Positions 19,747 to 30,211 of a stretch of 64,000 bases of DNA are shown here, piece by piece. How positions within the stretch are numbered: position 1 is the stretch's first letter; each line of letters begins with the position of its first letter. The position numbers and the translations under genes are program-made. The notes beneath the pieces were generated by a model that worked only from the letters and a program-made list of their open reading frames with translations, ran no database searches and had not been told where the DNA came from. Origin of the DNA: Zasmidium citrigriseum (lineage: Eukaryota > Ascomycota > Dothideomycetes > Mycosphaerellales > Mycosphaerellaceae); assembly GCA_002786025.1 (NCBI GenBank), contig NHNW01000001.1, positions 372,001 to 436,000 on the forward strand. The letters are read 5' to 3'.

Positions 19747-21469
19747 ATGGAGGACTACTATTCTTTCGGAATTGAGATCGAGATCACTGCTATCCCTCGA
19801 AATAGTGGATCTCTATTGTCGACCCGAGAGCACTACAAGAAGTTTGCTTCTGCTCTAGAGGCCCGGGGCTTGAAAGTCCGTGTCGACTCGTTGACTCAGC
19901 GATACCGCAAGCATCCGGAGGAGTATGAAAGGGGTTGGTGGATCACCAAGGATGGATCTATCACTGGGTCAGGAAGTTCAAGTGGTAAGCGTACAACTCG
20001 ATCAGAAGCAACAAGTCTGACCTCTCAAAGTTGAGCTTGAGGCCGTCTCTCCCATCCTGTACACCAGCAAAGATTGGGATGACACGGTCGACAACTTCTG
20101 GAAGGCACAGAAGGACATATTCTATATGCCTACGAGCACCACATCGTGCGGCTCGCATATCCACATCAGCTCAGGGTCGAATCGCAAATGGAGTACCGAG
20201 CAGCTGAAGGATATCGCGATCGGTATTGCCTACTACGAGAACTTCGTGCAGGAGATGCTACCATCGACTCGCAGAGACAACGAATACTGTCGAAGGAACA
20301 GTGCCAGCTCCAGCCGTCTTCGTACCGCTCAACAAGATTGGAATGGACTTCTCAGTACAGTGAGAGGTCTCGACAGGGCTGGACTACTTGGCTTCATGCA
20401 GTCTGACCGCAAGGTCTTGTGGAACTTCGAACCGGCTGGAGCTAATGGTATAGGCTCGATCGAGTTCCGTGGCGGTCGTTGCTTGCGAGGCCCCAACCGT
20501 ACGAAGTGGTGGATTGCTTTCGCAGTGTCATATGTGCATCTACTTCTCAAGCAGGTAACATATAACCCATGAATGGTTTGTGTCATGGCTACGGCTAATG
20601 CTTCCAGGCAATCTGCACAACGGGTCGATTCCCCAGCATCAACTCCGCCGAACAGCTCTACCAGGAGATCCGTATGAGTGCCATCACCTTGGACCTCCGA
20701 AGACATCTGCCATTGAATCACAACATAATCAATGAGCTCGTCAGCGAGGCAAGGAAATTGAGAAACCAAGCCAGACGCCAAGCAGGATCTCAAGCAAATC
20801 GCTCACAACCCTCTCCAGCGCCGCCTTATTCGCCTCCGTCAGAACCACCTCCAGCTTATGCTCGTCAAGAAAGAAATCGAACCACGTCACCTCCTTCACA
20901 ACCAGCAGCAGGTACGGACAACACTGCAAGTCGCCAACGAGCGTCTCCGTCCGATCAAGAAGGAACAATGTCGCTCATTCGCACGTGCTATAGTATCCTA
21001 CTTGCGCTTCTTGTCCTCTTTGCTCTGCTGGTGCTGATCCTCAACGCTGTTTACCTGGCCTCTTGTGACGGTGGCACTCCATCTCAAGCCAACTGGGCAG
21101 AGTTCGTGGCTGTCATAAGCCCACTTGTGGCATTGGCCAAGAAGGGCTTTTCCATGCGTTCGAAAGTGATTACTGATGCCGTGATATTGTTAGTATTGGC
21201 TTAATCCCGTCCATTATCTGTGAATTGTTGGCTGACTCTTGCACAGGCTGTTCTGGATCATTGCCTTCGGCACTTGTCACGACAAGTTCATTCCCGGTGG
21301 ATCTGGAGTGATACAAGGAGTCGTCTGGCTGGCACTCGTCAACATGCTACTGTGGATGTCTAGTCTCTTCTTCTGGATTTTGTACTGGTGTTCAATGGAT
21401 AGTGATGAGCGTAGCGGTATCTGGGGGAGATCGAATGTCCAACAGGGCCCTGCCATGTCACAAGTCTAA
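19747..21469 (+). CDS. amidoligase with C-terminal membrane (MARVEL-like) module
   Basis: Four exons (19747..19984, 20031..20554, 20608..21188, 21247..21469) give 521 residues. Residues 6-14 (SFGIEIEIT) are the opening strand of the amidoligase/GCS2-like fold. CGSHIHISSG and GSIEFRGGRCLRG are the conserved His and Glu/Arg motifs of fungal Amidoligase_2 proteins (carboxylate-amine ligase superfamily, ATP-dependent amide bond formation). After a Pro/Ser-rich linker (residues about 300-375) come four predicted membrane segments: SILLALLVLFALLVLILNAV, the region around AEFVAVISPLVALA, DAVILLFWIIAFG, and VVWLALVNMLLWMSSLFFW. Their spacing resembles a MARVEL membrane-associating domain. The last splice (donor GTTAGT, acceptor TGCACAG) keeps the frame and restores a membrane helix; without it the frame stops at 21204. 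The acceptor substrate is unknown. Neighbours: divergent GGCT-like gene, convergent RTA1-like gene. Confidence 0.8.
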
Positions 21470-21706
21470 TGACAACATGTCATTGCAGCGGCTTCCATCC
21501 GTAATCGATGTTACAGCGATCTTTCGTAACCCTTATTGGTTTGAACAAGTCAGACACATGTTGATGAAACGCAGACCACTGACCCCAAAGATAAGCCTAA
21601 GGGCTCGGCAAGATGTAAGTGAATGAAATTGAGCCAAGAGTGCGAGCTAAGATATTTTGCACATCCTAGGCCCACGAAATGCCGAATTGCTACATACATC
21701 GATCTT

Positions 21707-22609
21707 TCAGGTAGTCTTCATAGTATCTCCACCCATACAAACAGCAGGATGCAAGACAGCCATCAGCGTCGCAGCAACCACAATCAACACGCCCTCAAAT
21801 CCAATGAAGATCCCTTGCTTGTAAGTCAGCGGCCCCGAGAACCCTTCATTCAACTCTGCAACTCGATAAGCACAACGCCAAAGTATCAAGACCGCAGAGA
21901 CTGCGAGTCCAACGAGAAAGCATCGAAACCGCTTCGTTTCGCGAATCCTCTTCAACTCAGCATCCTGAACCAGAGCAACCGAAGGTCCCAACTTCCGACA
22001 CCGTCTCCTGATCCTCAAAACCAAATCCCCACAAAGGACAAGAAAACAAGTGAGTGTGAACACTTGCCACGACAATCCAGCAATGAGGACATCCACTCCC
22101 GTATTGAGAACCCCCAAATCCAGCGACGAAACCGAACTCGCAGCCATCCCACCCCCAACAGCCTGCAACACCAACGCCACAGCATCACACGGCACAAAAA
22201 CATACGTAAACCACCACGGCCGAAACCTCGAATTCTCAACCCCAAAAATCCTCACAATCCCCGCGAGACAAATGTATACCCCCGCGGAGAAGAACGCCGG
22301 CGCGAGGGTGAGACAGATGATCTGGATGATATACGGCGTGAAGGACCATTGGTTGTAGAAAGACCAGATTCGGGCGGCGTAGCCGATGGTCTCGGTTGTG
22401 GTACCGAGAGTCATCATGGTGTTGTAGAAGTGGCCGCGGCGGGTGAGGATCCAGATTGCTAGGTAGAGAATTGTTAGGATGGAGAAGAGGATTAGGAAGG
22501 ATATGTTGGCGGCGAGGTTTATGCGGTAGTTGTAAAAGCTTGTTGTTAGGGAGCAGGTTTGGACGGTGCAGTTTGTGAGGAGGGTTGGGTCGATTGTTGG
22601 TGTTGACAT
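21707..22609 (-). CDS. RTA1-like seven-helix membrane protein
   Basis: A single exon of 300 residues with about seven hydrophobic helices (such as ISFLILFSILTILYLAIWIL, FFSAGVYICLAGIVRIFGV and WFTYVFVPCDAVALVLQAVG). The pattern TIGYAARIWSFYNQW, then APAFFSAGVYICLAGIV, and FVPCDAVALVLQAVGGG is diagnostic for the fungal RTA1/RSB1 family. Members sit in the plasma membrane and confer resistance to 7-aminocholesterol, sphingoid bases or other lipophilic compounds, probably as lipid exporters or as sensors. It has two N-terminal Cys (NCTVQTCS) and likely N-glycosylation at NCT. The gene lies tail to tail with the amidoligase, 237 bp apart; a functional link is not shown. Confidence 0.9.
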   Translation of the reverse strand: MSTPTIDPTLLTNCTVQTCSLTTSFYNYRINLAANISFLILFSILTILYLAIWILTRRGHFYNTMMTLGTTTETIGYAARIWSFYNQWSFTPYIIQIICLTLAPAFFSAGVYICLAGIVRIFGVENSRFRPWWFTYVFVPCDAVALVLQAVGGGMAASSVSSLDLGVLNTGVDVLIAGLSWQVFTLTCFLVLCGDLVLRIRRRCRKLGPSVALVQDAELKRIRETKRFRCFLVGLAVSAVLILWRCAYRVAELNEGFSGPLTYKQGIFIGFEGVLIVVAATLMAVLHPAVCMGGDTMKTT

Positions 22610-23020
22610 TGTGGGAGTTTTTCCATTTCGTTGATCCTCCTAATTGGAAGAACAAGTAGATGATGTATTTGTGGAGTAGTGGGAGGATATACCATTGCTA
22701 CTCGCGCAATCGACCGTTTCTGGCAGAGCCAATATGATCTCCATCTTTGTCTACGGGGCCGAGGCACCGAAATGCTGAGCCGGATCATACAAAGATGGGT
22801 TGAACGCAGAGATGATGATTGTAGTGGCGTACAGAAAGAGCTCTGAAGACCGCGGAAAGCGCGGGCAAGATGCAGCTTCCTTCTACACAACCAAACGCAA
22901 TACTTACTTACCAGAAGAGAACACCGTTGTTGACCTTACCAAGCAACTGACTTCCTGTATCATCAATTCAATTGACAAGCCCGCTGGTGTATTTCATGAT
23001 TCATCTATCCATCAAACCTC
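22610..23020. other. intergenic, no gene seen
   Basis: About 410 bp between the RTA1-like start and the niiA stop. No supported feature beyond promoter and 3' end sequence. Confidence 0.4.
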
Positions 23021-26000
23021 TCACCAATCCAACCCACCACTCCCCCTCTCCCCACCCGCAAGAATAGCCCTCGCCTTCCCCTCCTGCCCCAACCCATTAA
23101 CCAAATGACTAGCAGCGAACGGTTTCCTCCCTTTCATCTTGAACTTCTTATCCATAGCATCAAACTCTCCAACTTTCTCCGTCTCCTCCTTCTTCACTTT
23201 CCACTTCTCTGTACCCAACACACTATCCAGCTCCTCGATCGGAGGCAGCTTCACATACACCATTCCGTCTTCGCGGGCTTCGACTGGGAATGTCGCGATG
23301 TTGACTTCGGAGTCGTTGTTGCAGTTGCCGGCGGCGTCGCCGTTGAGGGAGTAATTCCGTTTGTGTAGAGGACAGCTGACCCAGAGTTTGTTGGCGGCCA
23401 TGTCTTCGCCGATGAGGCCGTCGCTGAGGACGAAAGCGCGTTTGTGAGGACACATCTGTTGGGTTGCGTAGTATTTGCCTTTGACTTTGAAGATGGCGAG
23501 TTGGGTATCGCCACGCTTGATAGGGACGCTGGATCCGGTGGGGGAGTCGTTGAACTGGTCGCAGCGGGCGAGAGGTTGCCAGGAGAGGGAAGACCACTTG
23601 GTGCCTTTGAAGTCTTCTTTGGCGGATTCTTTGGGCCAGTGAGCTGGTCGCTTCTGGTCTCGCTCCTCGACTTTGTCGACGCCGTCGATGTTCTCTTTGC
23701 TGTTGCCGAATTGAGAGAAGATTTCCATCCGCTTTGGATCTTTGAGGGTTTCGGTCCATTCGCAGAAGAAAGAGCCGACGAGTTCTTCCATTTGCTTTTC
23801 GAGTTCGGAACAAATGCCCAGGCTGTCTTCCAGGACGACTTTGCGCAAGTACTCTATGCCGCCGGGTAAGTTCTCGATCCATCGGGCTGTCCGTTGAAGT
23901 TTGTCTGCAGTGCGGATGTAGAACATGAGGTATCGATCCAGTATAGGAACGACATCGTCGGGAGGCACATCCTTGGCAAGCAGATCAGTGTGTCTGGGTT
24001 TTGCGCCACCGTTTCCACCGACGAAGATGTTGAAGCCCTTGTCTGTAGCAATGAGACCGAAGTCCTTGCTCTGGGCTTCGGCGCACTCTCGTACACAGCC
24101 GGAGACACCGCCCTTCAACTTGTGCGGCGAGCGCATTGACTTGTAACGCTCTTCGAGCCGAACGGCCATGCCAACGGAATCTCCAATACCAAAACGACAC
24201 CAAGTGGTGCCAACGCAAGACTTGACAGTCCGTAAGCTCTTTGCGTATGCATGTCCAGACTCCAGGCCTCCGTCGATGAGTTCCTGCCAGATGTATGGTA
24301 GATCGTGCTTCTTGGCTCCAAACATATCAATTCGCTGACCGCCAGTGATCTTGCAATACAGGCCGAACTTCTTCGCAACCGTGCCGATGACAATGAGCTT
24401 CTCAGCTGTGATCTCACCTCCGGAAACTCGAGGCACCACGGAGAAAGTGCCGTTTCGTTGGATGTTGGCCAGGAACCGATCGTTGGTGTCTTGCAGACCC
24501 CTTCGCTCGTCGTCCAGCAGATGCTTGTTGTAGAGTGAGGCAATGATGGATCCAATAGCAGGCTTGCAGACTTCGCAGCCGCTGGACTCGGGCTCCTTGC
24601 CAGCTTCCCTCATTATGTCTTCGAACTTCTGCAGCTTCTTGACGTAGACGATGTTGAACAGGTCAGCTCTGCTGTACTCGAAGTGCGGGCAAAGGTGGTT
24701 CTTGACTTCGACACCCATCGAGGCCATGGTCTTGTTGAAGATGGTCTGCACAAGCGGCACACAGCCACCACAGCCTGTCCCAGCTTTCGTACATGACTTG
24801 ACATCGCCCATGGATTTGCAGGTGCCATCTTTGATAGTCTGGACAACGTCGCCCTTGGAGACGTTATGGCACGAGCAGATCTGCGTATCGTCGTCGATAT
24901 CATCAGCATCGTCGTCACCGGACTGCTTCCCCACGATGAACTCCGAAGGAGGGACCTCTAGAGGCTTTTGCTTCTGAACCATCGGCACCAGCTTGATGTA
25001 GTCTTTCGTATCGCCAATCATCATGCCGCCAAGCAGGTACTTGCCGTCCATGGTGAAGAGGTACTTCTTGTAGATCTGTTGGAATGGATCCTTGTACGTC
25101 AAAGCTTTGACAGGCGAGGGCGGTGGTCCGTCAGTCAGGCTTCTGACTTTGTCGGTTGCATCTTGTGTGCCTTCTTTCTTGCCATGTCGTTTGACGGGGA
25201 GCTCTTTGGGTCCATCTCGGTCTGCAAAGAAGTCTCCGAAGCTGGCGACTTCGACGCCAAGAAGCTTTAGTTTCGTGCTCAGATCCGGTCGTTTGAACTT
25301 GCGAGGAGTGTGTGCTTTTGCTTGTGTGAGGTTGAAGGCAAGGACATCGGCCTGTTCAATGCCAGGGGCGATGAGTCCGAAAGTTTGGTTCTCCCAGCTT
25401 GCACACTCGCCGATAGCGTAGACGTCCTTCGCGGAAGTGGCCAAAGCGGTGTCGATGATGATGCCTCCAGCGCGATCTGCACACTTGATACCTGACTTTC
25501 GAGCCAGATCATCTCGAGCCTTGATGCCGATGGCGAAGCAGATTGTTGAGCAGTCCATCTCCTCTCCGTCCTCAAAGACCACACCGGTGACATTGTTACC
25601 TTCGTCGGTCTTGATCTTGCCGACACGCTTGCTGAGCAGAACGTCCAGTCCGAGGTTGCGTACTTGGTCAACCACCATGCCTCCAGCGTCGCCATCCAGT
25701 TGCCGGCTGAGCACCCATCGATTCCTCTCAATGAGCTTGACTTTGCTGTACTCTTCCAGATCCATCATGGCCTTGGCAGCTTCCAGACCAAGCAGTCCTC
25801 CTCCAACCACAGCACCTACGGTCCCCTTCTTAGTTGCGGAGAACTGGATGAGGCGTTGCAGATCCTCGATTGTTCGATATACAAAGACTCCAGTAGCATC
25901 GTGGCCCGGGGTATGTCTTGGCAGGACAGCATTCGATCCTGTTGCCAGAACAAGGATATCGTAGGGAACCGTATCGCCTCGGGCAGTCTCGACACTCTTC

Positions 26001-26368
26001 TTCTCGGTATCCACGAACGTGACCAGAGTGTTGAGGTGGTATGATAGCGATCCCTCTGGCATGGAAGCATACCATGATGCCGGGTTGAGGTATAGGTTCT
26101 CGACCTCTCGATGTTGGAAGAAGCTGGTCAAGCCAACTCTGTTGTATGCAAGATGTGGCTCCTCGCCAATGACAATCACTTCGTACTCTTGTCTCTTCGC
26201 ATCGAGTTTAAGTAGTTTCTCGATGAAGGCGATGCCCACCATTCCCAGCCCTACCACCACCACCCTCTTTCTCTTCGCATTCTTCGGTATCTCCCCATTT
26301 ACGTCCATCTCTTCGACCTTCGCCGGCGATACATTCGCCTCAAGACCGTTCGGTTCGGTGTTGCTCAT
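23021..26368 (-). CDS. niiA: assimilatory nitrite reductase [NAD(P)H]
   Basis: 1115 residues in one exon, the normal size for fungal nitrite reductase. Domains in order: FAD/NAD(P) oxidoreductase with [10 protein letters not shown] (residues 36-45) and [18 protein letters not shown]; a BFD-like [2Fe-2S] domain with [10 protein letters not shown] and [12 protein letters not shown]; nitrite/sulfite reductase repeats with siroheme-[4Fe-4S] ligands in CVGTTWC (C-x5-C) and GCVRECAEA (C-x3-C); and a C-terminal Rieske-type NirD domain with MCPHKRAF and [10 protein letters not shown]. It reduces nitrite to ammonium in the cytosol, following nitrate reductase. I start at ATG 26368 (MSNTEPNG); the frame is open further to 26416 only from a TTG. 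A donor GTAAGT at 26421 and an AG just before this ATG may mark a 5' leader intron. The promoter is shared with niaD. Confidence 0.96.
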   Translation of the reverse strand: MSNTEPNGLEANVSPAKVEEMDVNGEIPKNAKRKRVVVVGLGMVGIAFIEKLLKLDAKRQEYEVIVIGEEPHLAYNRVGLTSFFQHREVENLYLNPASWYASMPEGSLSYHLNTLVTFVDTEKKSVETARGDTVPYDILVLATGSNAVLPRHTPGHDATGVFVYRTIEDLQRLIQFSATKKGTVGAVVGGGLLGLEAAKAMMDLEEYSKVKLIERNRWVLSRQLDGDAGGMVVDQVRNLGLDVLLSKRVGKIKTDEGNNVTGVVFEDGEEMDCSTICFAIGIKARDDLARKSGIKCADRAGGIIIDTALATSAKDVYAIGECASWENQTFGLIAPGIEQADVLAFNLTQAKAHTPRKFKRPDLSTKLKLLGVEVASFGDFFADRDGPKELPVKRHGKKEGTQDATDKVRSLTDGPPPSPVKALTYKDPFQQIYKKYLFTMDGKYLLGGMMIGDTKDYIKLVPMVQKQKPLEVPPSEFIVGKQSGDDDADDIDDDTQICSCHNVSKGDVVQTIKDGTCKSMGDVKSCTKAGTGCGGCVPLVQTIFNKTMASMGVEVKNHLCPHFEYSRADLFNIVYVKKLQKFEDIMREAGKEPESSGCEVCKPAIGSIIASLYNKHLLDDERRGLQDTNDRFLANIQRNGTFSVVPRVSGGEITAEKLIVIGTVAKKFGLYCKITGGQRIDMFGAKKHDLPYIWQELIDGGLESGHAYAKSLRTVKSCVGTTWCRFGIGDSVGMAVRLEERYKSMRSPHKLKGGVSGCVRECAEAQSKDFGLIATDKGFNIFVGGNGGAKPRHTDLLAKDVPPDDVVPILDRYLMFYIRTADKLQRTARWIENLPGGIEYLRKVVLEDSLGICSELEKQMEELVGSFFCEWTETLKDPKRMEIFSQFGNSKENIDGVDKVEERDQKRPAHWPKESAKEDFKGTKWSSLSWQPLARCDQFNDSPTGSSVPIKRGDTQLAIFKVKGKYYATQQMCPHKRAFVLSDGLIGEDMAANKLWVSCPLHKRNYSLNGDAAGNCNNDSEVNIATFPVEAREDGMVYVKLPPIEELDSVLGTEKWKVKKEETEKVGEFDAMDKKFKMKGRKPFAASHLVNGLGQEGKARAILAGGERGSGGLDW

Positions 26369-26542
26369 CTCGCCAGCATGGGAACGAGTATGGGAGAGGT
26401 AGGAGGAGTATCCCAACTTACAGATAACCGCTCAGCAAGGAGAAGTACAAACAAATGGCAGATACATCACCTATCAGGCCAAGCCATCGCCTAGAAGAGT
26501 GCTGAACTCTACTGTCACGGATAGGAATTATCCAATGCATGG

Positions 26543-26550
26543 CCTCGGAG
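26543..26550 (-). promoter_or_regulatory. NirA-type binding site
   Basis: CCTCGGAG on plus reads CTCCGAGG on minus, an exact match to CTCCGHGG. It lies about 175 bp upstream of the niiA ATG. Confidence 0.65.
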
Positions 26551-26641
26551 AAGCAAGGTGAGGTCCATGGAGGCTGAGCCAACGAGCGCGCGCATGATGA
26601 CAGCACGACCCTAGACGGCGGGTAGTATCTGGGAGAGACGT

Positions 26642-26649
26642 CTCCGAGG
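26642..26649 (+). promoter_or_regulatory. NirA-type binding site
   Basis: CTCCGAGG matches CTCCGHGG exactly. It lies 92 bp from the other NirA site in opposite orientation, and 36-50 bp from a pair of GATA sites. Confidence 0.65.
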
Positions 26650-26684
26650 CACGCATGGAGATCTTGATGTTCGCAGACGAAGGT

Positions 26685-26699
26685 CGATAAGGACGATAA
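26685..26699 (+). promoter_or_regulatory. paired GATA (AreA-type) sites
   Basis: Two CGATAA hexamers at 26685-26690 and 26694-26699, in the same orientation and 9 bp apart. Closely spaced GATA pairs near NirA sites are the strongest AreA elements in the A. nidulans niiA-niaD promoter. Confidence 0.55.
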
Positions 26700-27408
26700 G
26701 CGTGCAGGGAGTGAAGTACGTGTTTCGTGGTATGGTACGCCGTACTTTCACTTAGGTAATCGCAAGAACGTTTCTCCGGCCAATCAACGTGCTTCGCTCG
26801 CGCTAGCAGGAGCGGCAAGAGCGGCCGAGGGACCTCATCTCAACCCAGCGACTTCGACTCACCTCCTTTTCATCAATCCATCCATCACAAAAATGCCCAA
26901 AACCAATGCCCATCAGAAGACCAGGTCTGCGCCTATCACATGCAGCACACGAGCTTTATGTCGTACGCCGTGCTTCCTACTCTGTAAGATCCACGTCCCG
27001 CTATACCGCTTCCGTCAACCAAAGATAAGACTCTCGGAGCCACTCAGAACGTCACGTCAAGCATTGAGATTGTGCTTCTAGAAGGAGATCCCGGACTCCG
27101 ATCCCAGCGAGCGACCATGCTACTTCCGCGGCAGGACATCATCCTCAGAAAGCATTGCGTACGTTTTTCCTTTTGATCGTGCATTTCCTCGCCAGCTGTC
27201 TGCCGGCGGGCAAGACGAATGTCGCTGGATCTAGATGCTACTCTGAGTAGGTGCTTCTACTTTTCCACGTTGCACTGTGGCTCGGGCGGTCTGCTTGCTT
27301 GGGCTGAATTCCTCGTGTATCCCAAGTCAGCATCTTACTGTCCTTCTTTATTGTTTCTGAGTGTATTGCGCAATCTTCTATCTCTTTGAATATCTTACCA
27401 TCTTCAGC

Positions 27409-30091
27409 ATGTCTTCAGAAAAACATATACATCTGGCGCCCGTCAATGTGCCTCCAACGCCTCCCGATTCCGACACCGAAAAGGCTGAGAGCGATTCGAC
27501 ATGTGAAAGCGCAGCTTCCGATTTTCCTCTACCGCCTCCTACAGCAGAGCCCACACAAGTACTTGAACAGGACAAAAAGACCCCCGACAGCTGGCTACCG
27601 CGAGATCCCAGACTAATACGACTTACTGGCGTTCATCCGTTCAATGTCGAGGCACCTTTGTCAGATCTCTTCGACGAAGGTTTCCTCACCAGTCCCGAAC
27701 TGTTCTACGTCCGGAACCATGGTCATGTACCGCAAGTACAAGACGAAGACATCCTCGACTGGGAGTTCAGCGTGGAGGGTCTTGTCGAACGGCCGACGAC
27801 GCTAACGTTACGACAACTTATGGAGGAGTATGAACAGCACACCTACCCAATCACTCTTGTCTGCGCAGGGAACAGGAGAAAGGAGCAGAATGTCGTCCGG
27901 AAAACGAAAGGCTTCTCATGGGGTGCTGCCGGTGTGTCCACCGCACTTTTCACAGGCGTCCTCATGGCCGACGTCATTCGAAGAGCTCGGCCTAGAAGAG
28001 GCGCTCGATACGTCTGCATGGAGGGAAGTGATAAACTTCCAAACGGATTTTACGGCACTTCGGTGAAGCTGAACTGGGTCATGGACGAGAATCGAGGCAT
28101 GATGCTCGCACATGGTATGAATGGTGAGATGCTGCGGCCAGACCACGGCAAGCCGTTGAGGGCGGTTATTCCCGGGCAGATCGGAGGACGGAGTGTGAAG
28201 TGGCTCAAGAAGCTCATCGTCACTGCCGAGCCGAGCGACAACTGGTACCATATCTACGACAACAGAGTACTGCCAACCATGGTGTCGCCGGAGGAGTCTG
28301 CCCAAAAACCTGAATGGTGGACAGATGAACGATACGCAATCTACGACCTAAGTACCAACTCTGCCATTGCGCACCCAGCCCATGACGAACGAATATCAAC
28401 AGACGAGCTTGAAAGGAACTACTCGGTCAAGGGCTACGCATATGGCGGTGGTGGTCGCCGTGTCACACGAGTCGAGATCTCCTTAGATCAAGGCAAGACC
28501 TGGAGACTAGCCAACATCGACTACGCAGAAGACCGCTATCGAGACGCCGCACCGCAACAACTCTACGGCGGTACTTTAGACTTCGCATGGCGGGAAGCTT
28601 CGTTCTGCTGGTGTTTCTGGGACCTCGACATACCCGTCAGCGATCTTGCCGGTGCCAAAGATATCCTCGCCCGAGCGATGGACGAGAGTATGAACCTGCA
28701 ACCACGGGATATGTACTGGAGTGTTCTTGGTATGATGAACAACCCTTGGTATCGAATAGCGATTGGCGAGGAGGGGGAGTCGTTACGTTTCGAACATCCA
28801 ACACAGCCAGCATTGATTCCCGGAGGCTGGATGGAGAGGGTGAAGAAGGCCGGCGGCGATCTTACTAATGGCTACTGGGGCGAGCAGATCGAGGGCCAGT
28901 CTAACTTGGCTCCCGTGGAAGAGGAAAAGGCGGAAATTAAGATGACCAAGGACACTGTCAAGGAAACGATTACGATTGACGACTTACGAAAACATGATAA
29001 AGAAGACGCACCATGGTTTGTGGTGAACGGCGAAGTCTATGATGGAACGGCATTCTTGAAGGAGCATCCTGGCGGCGCTACCAGTATTGCTTCTGCGGCT
29101 GGGTTGGACTGTACGGATGAGTTCATGGCCATACGTGAGTACCCAAGGCATACCTCTCGCACCTCCAACTGACAATTGCTTAGACAGCGAGACCGCAAAA
29201 CAAATGATGCCCTCCTACCACATCGGCAGCCTAGACGAAGAAGGCCGCGCAGCACTCAATGGCTCAGAAATCCAACCCGACGCCAACGCTCCTCCCTCCC
29301 CAACATTCCTCACATCCCGAGCCTGGAAGAAAGCAATCCTCCACTCCAAGAAATCCATCTCCTGGGACACACACATCTTCACCTTCAAACTCGAACACGA
29401 AGACCAGATCGTCGGACTCCCCACGGGTCAACACCTGATGATTCGTCTGCGAGATCCCGCGACACGGGAAGCAATCATCAGGAGCTACACGCCCATCTCT
29501 GAGATCAGTAAGCGAGGCTTCATGGACGTGCTTGTCAAGTTATACCTGGATACAAAAGATCGCCCCGGAGGCAAAATGAGCACAGCCCTCAACGCCCTCC
29601 CCATTGGGCACTACGTCGACTTCAAAGGCCCCATCGGCAAATTCGAGTACCTAGGCAAAGGCCGCTGCGCTATCAACGGTGTTGAGCGACATGTCAAGAC
29701 GTTTTACATGATTTGTGGTGGGAGCGGCATCACGCCGATCTATCAAGTTTTCCGAGCTGTTATGCAAGATCGGGACGACAAAACATGCTGCGTGGTCTTG
29801 GATGGAAATCGCCTACTAGAGGATATTTTGTGTAAAGCGGAGCTTGATGGATTCGCGAGGTATAATGAGGAGAAGTGTCGGTTGTTGTACACGTTGACGC
29901 AGGCGCCTGAGGATTGGGAGGGGTTGCGGGGGAGGATCGCGGCACCGCTCTTGAAAGAGCATGTGGGCCGAGGGAGTCATCAAGATGGAGAGGCTATGGT
30001 GTTGGTTTGTGGGCCGGAGGCATTGGAGAAGAGTGTTCATCAGAGTTTGTTGGAGATTGGGTGGAGAGATGAGGAGCTGCTCTTCTTCTAA
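27409..30091 (+). CDS. niaD: assimilatory nitrate reductase (NADPH-type)
   Basis: Two exons (27409..29134 and 29184..30091) joined over a 49 bp intron (GTGAGT..GCTTAG) give 877 residues, normal for the family. After an acidic/Ser-rich leader come the molybdopterin domain (FYVRNHGHVPQV; Mo-ligand Cys in TLVCAGNRR, residue 152), the dimerisation domain, a cytochrome b5 domain (heme His 553 in EHPGG and His 576 in MAIHS) and the FAD/NAD(P)H reductase domain (IRSYTPIS, GPIGKFEYLG, MICGGSGITPIYQ). The single intron splits the codon of heme-ligand His 576. The enzyme reduces nitrate to nitrite in the cytosol. I start at ATG 27409; the frame continues upstream only to a GTG. It is divergent from niiA. 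No nitrate transporter gene is next to the pair in this window. Confidence 0.96.
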
Positions 30092-30211
30092 CGATGAAAT
30101 GAATTCAACTCGGCAGTTGGATATCTTTCAAGAAGCATCTATCTCACTGACTTTACCCCTATCCAGGGCATCGAAACTGCTTGAGACAGAGTGCCAACAC
30201 TGGCAAGTCCC

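Larger units (their letters stand above)
26369..27408. promoter_or_regulatory. bidirectional niiA/niaD promoter
   Basis: 1040 bp between the two divergent start codons. It contains two copies of the NirA consensus CTCCGHGG (separately listed) and several HGATAR sites for the AreA-type GATA factor: 26422-26427, 26471-26476 (reverse), 26685-26690, 26694-26699 and 27023-27028. A CCAAT box lies at 26780-26784. In Aspergillus nidulans this layout gives nitrate induction by NirA together with nitrogen-metabolite control by AreA; the same control here is inferred from the sites. Confidence 0.8.

Noticed and set aside
21623..22462. Plus-strand frame of 279 codons
   Set aside because: Antisense of the RTA1 gene; Arg/Pro/Asn-rich, low-complexity translation.
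26369..26416. N-terminal extension of niiA (16 residues)
   Set aside because: Starts at TTG and overlaps a probable leader intron; ATG 26368 is preferred.
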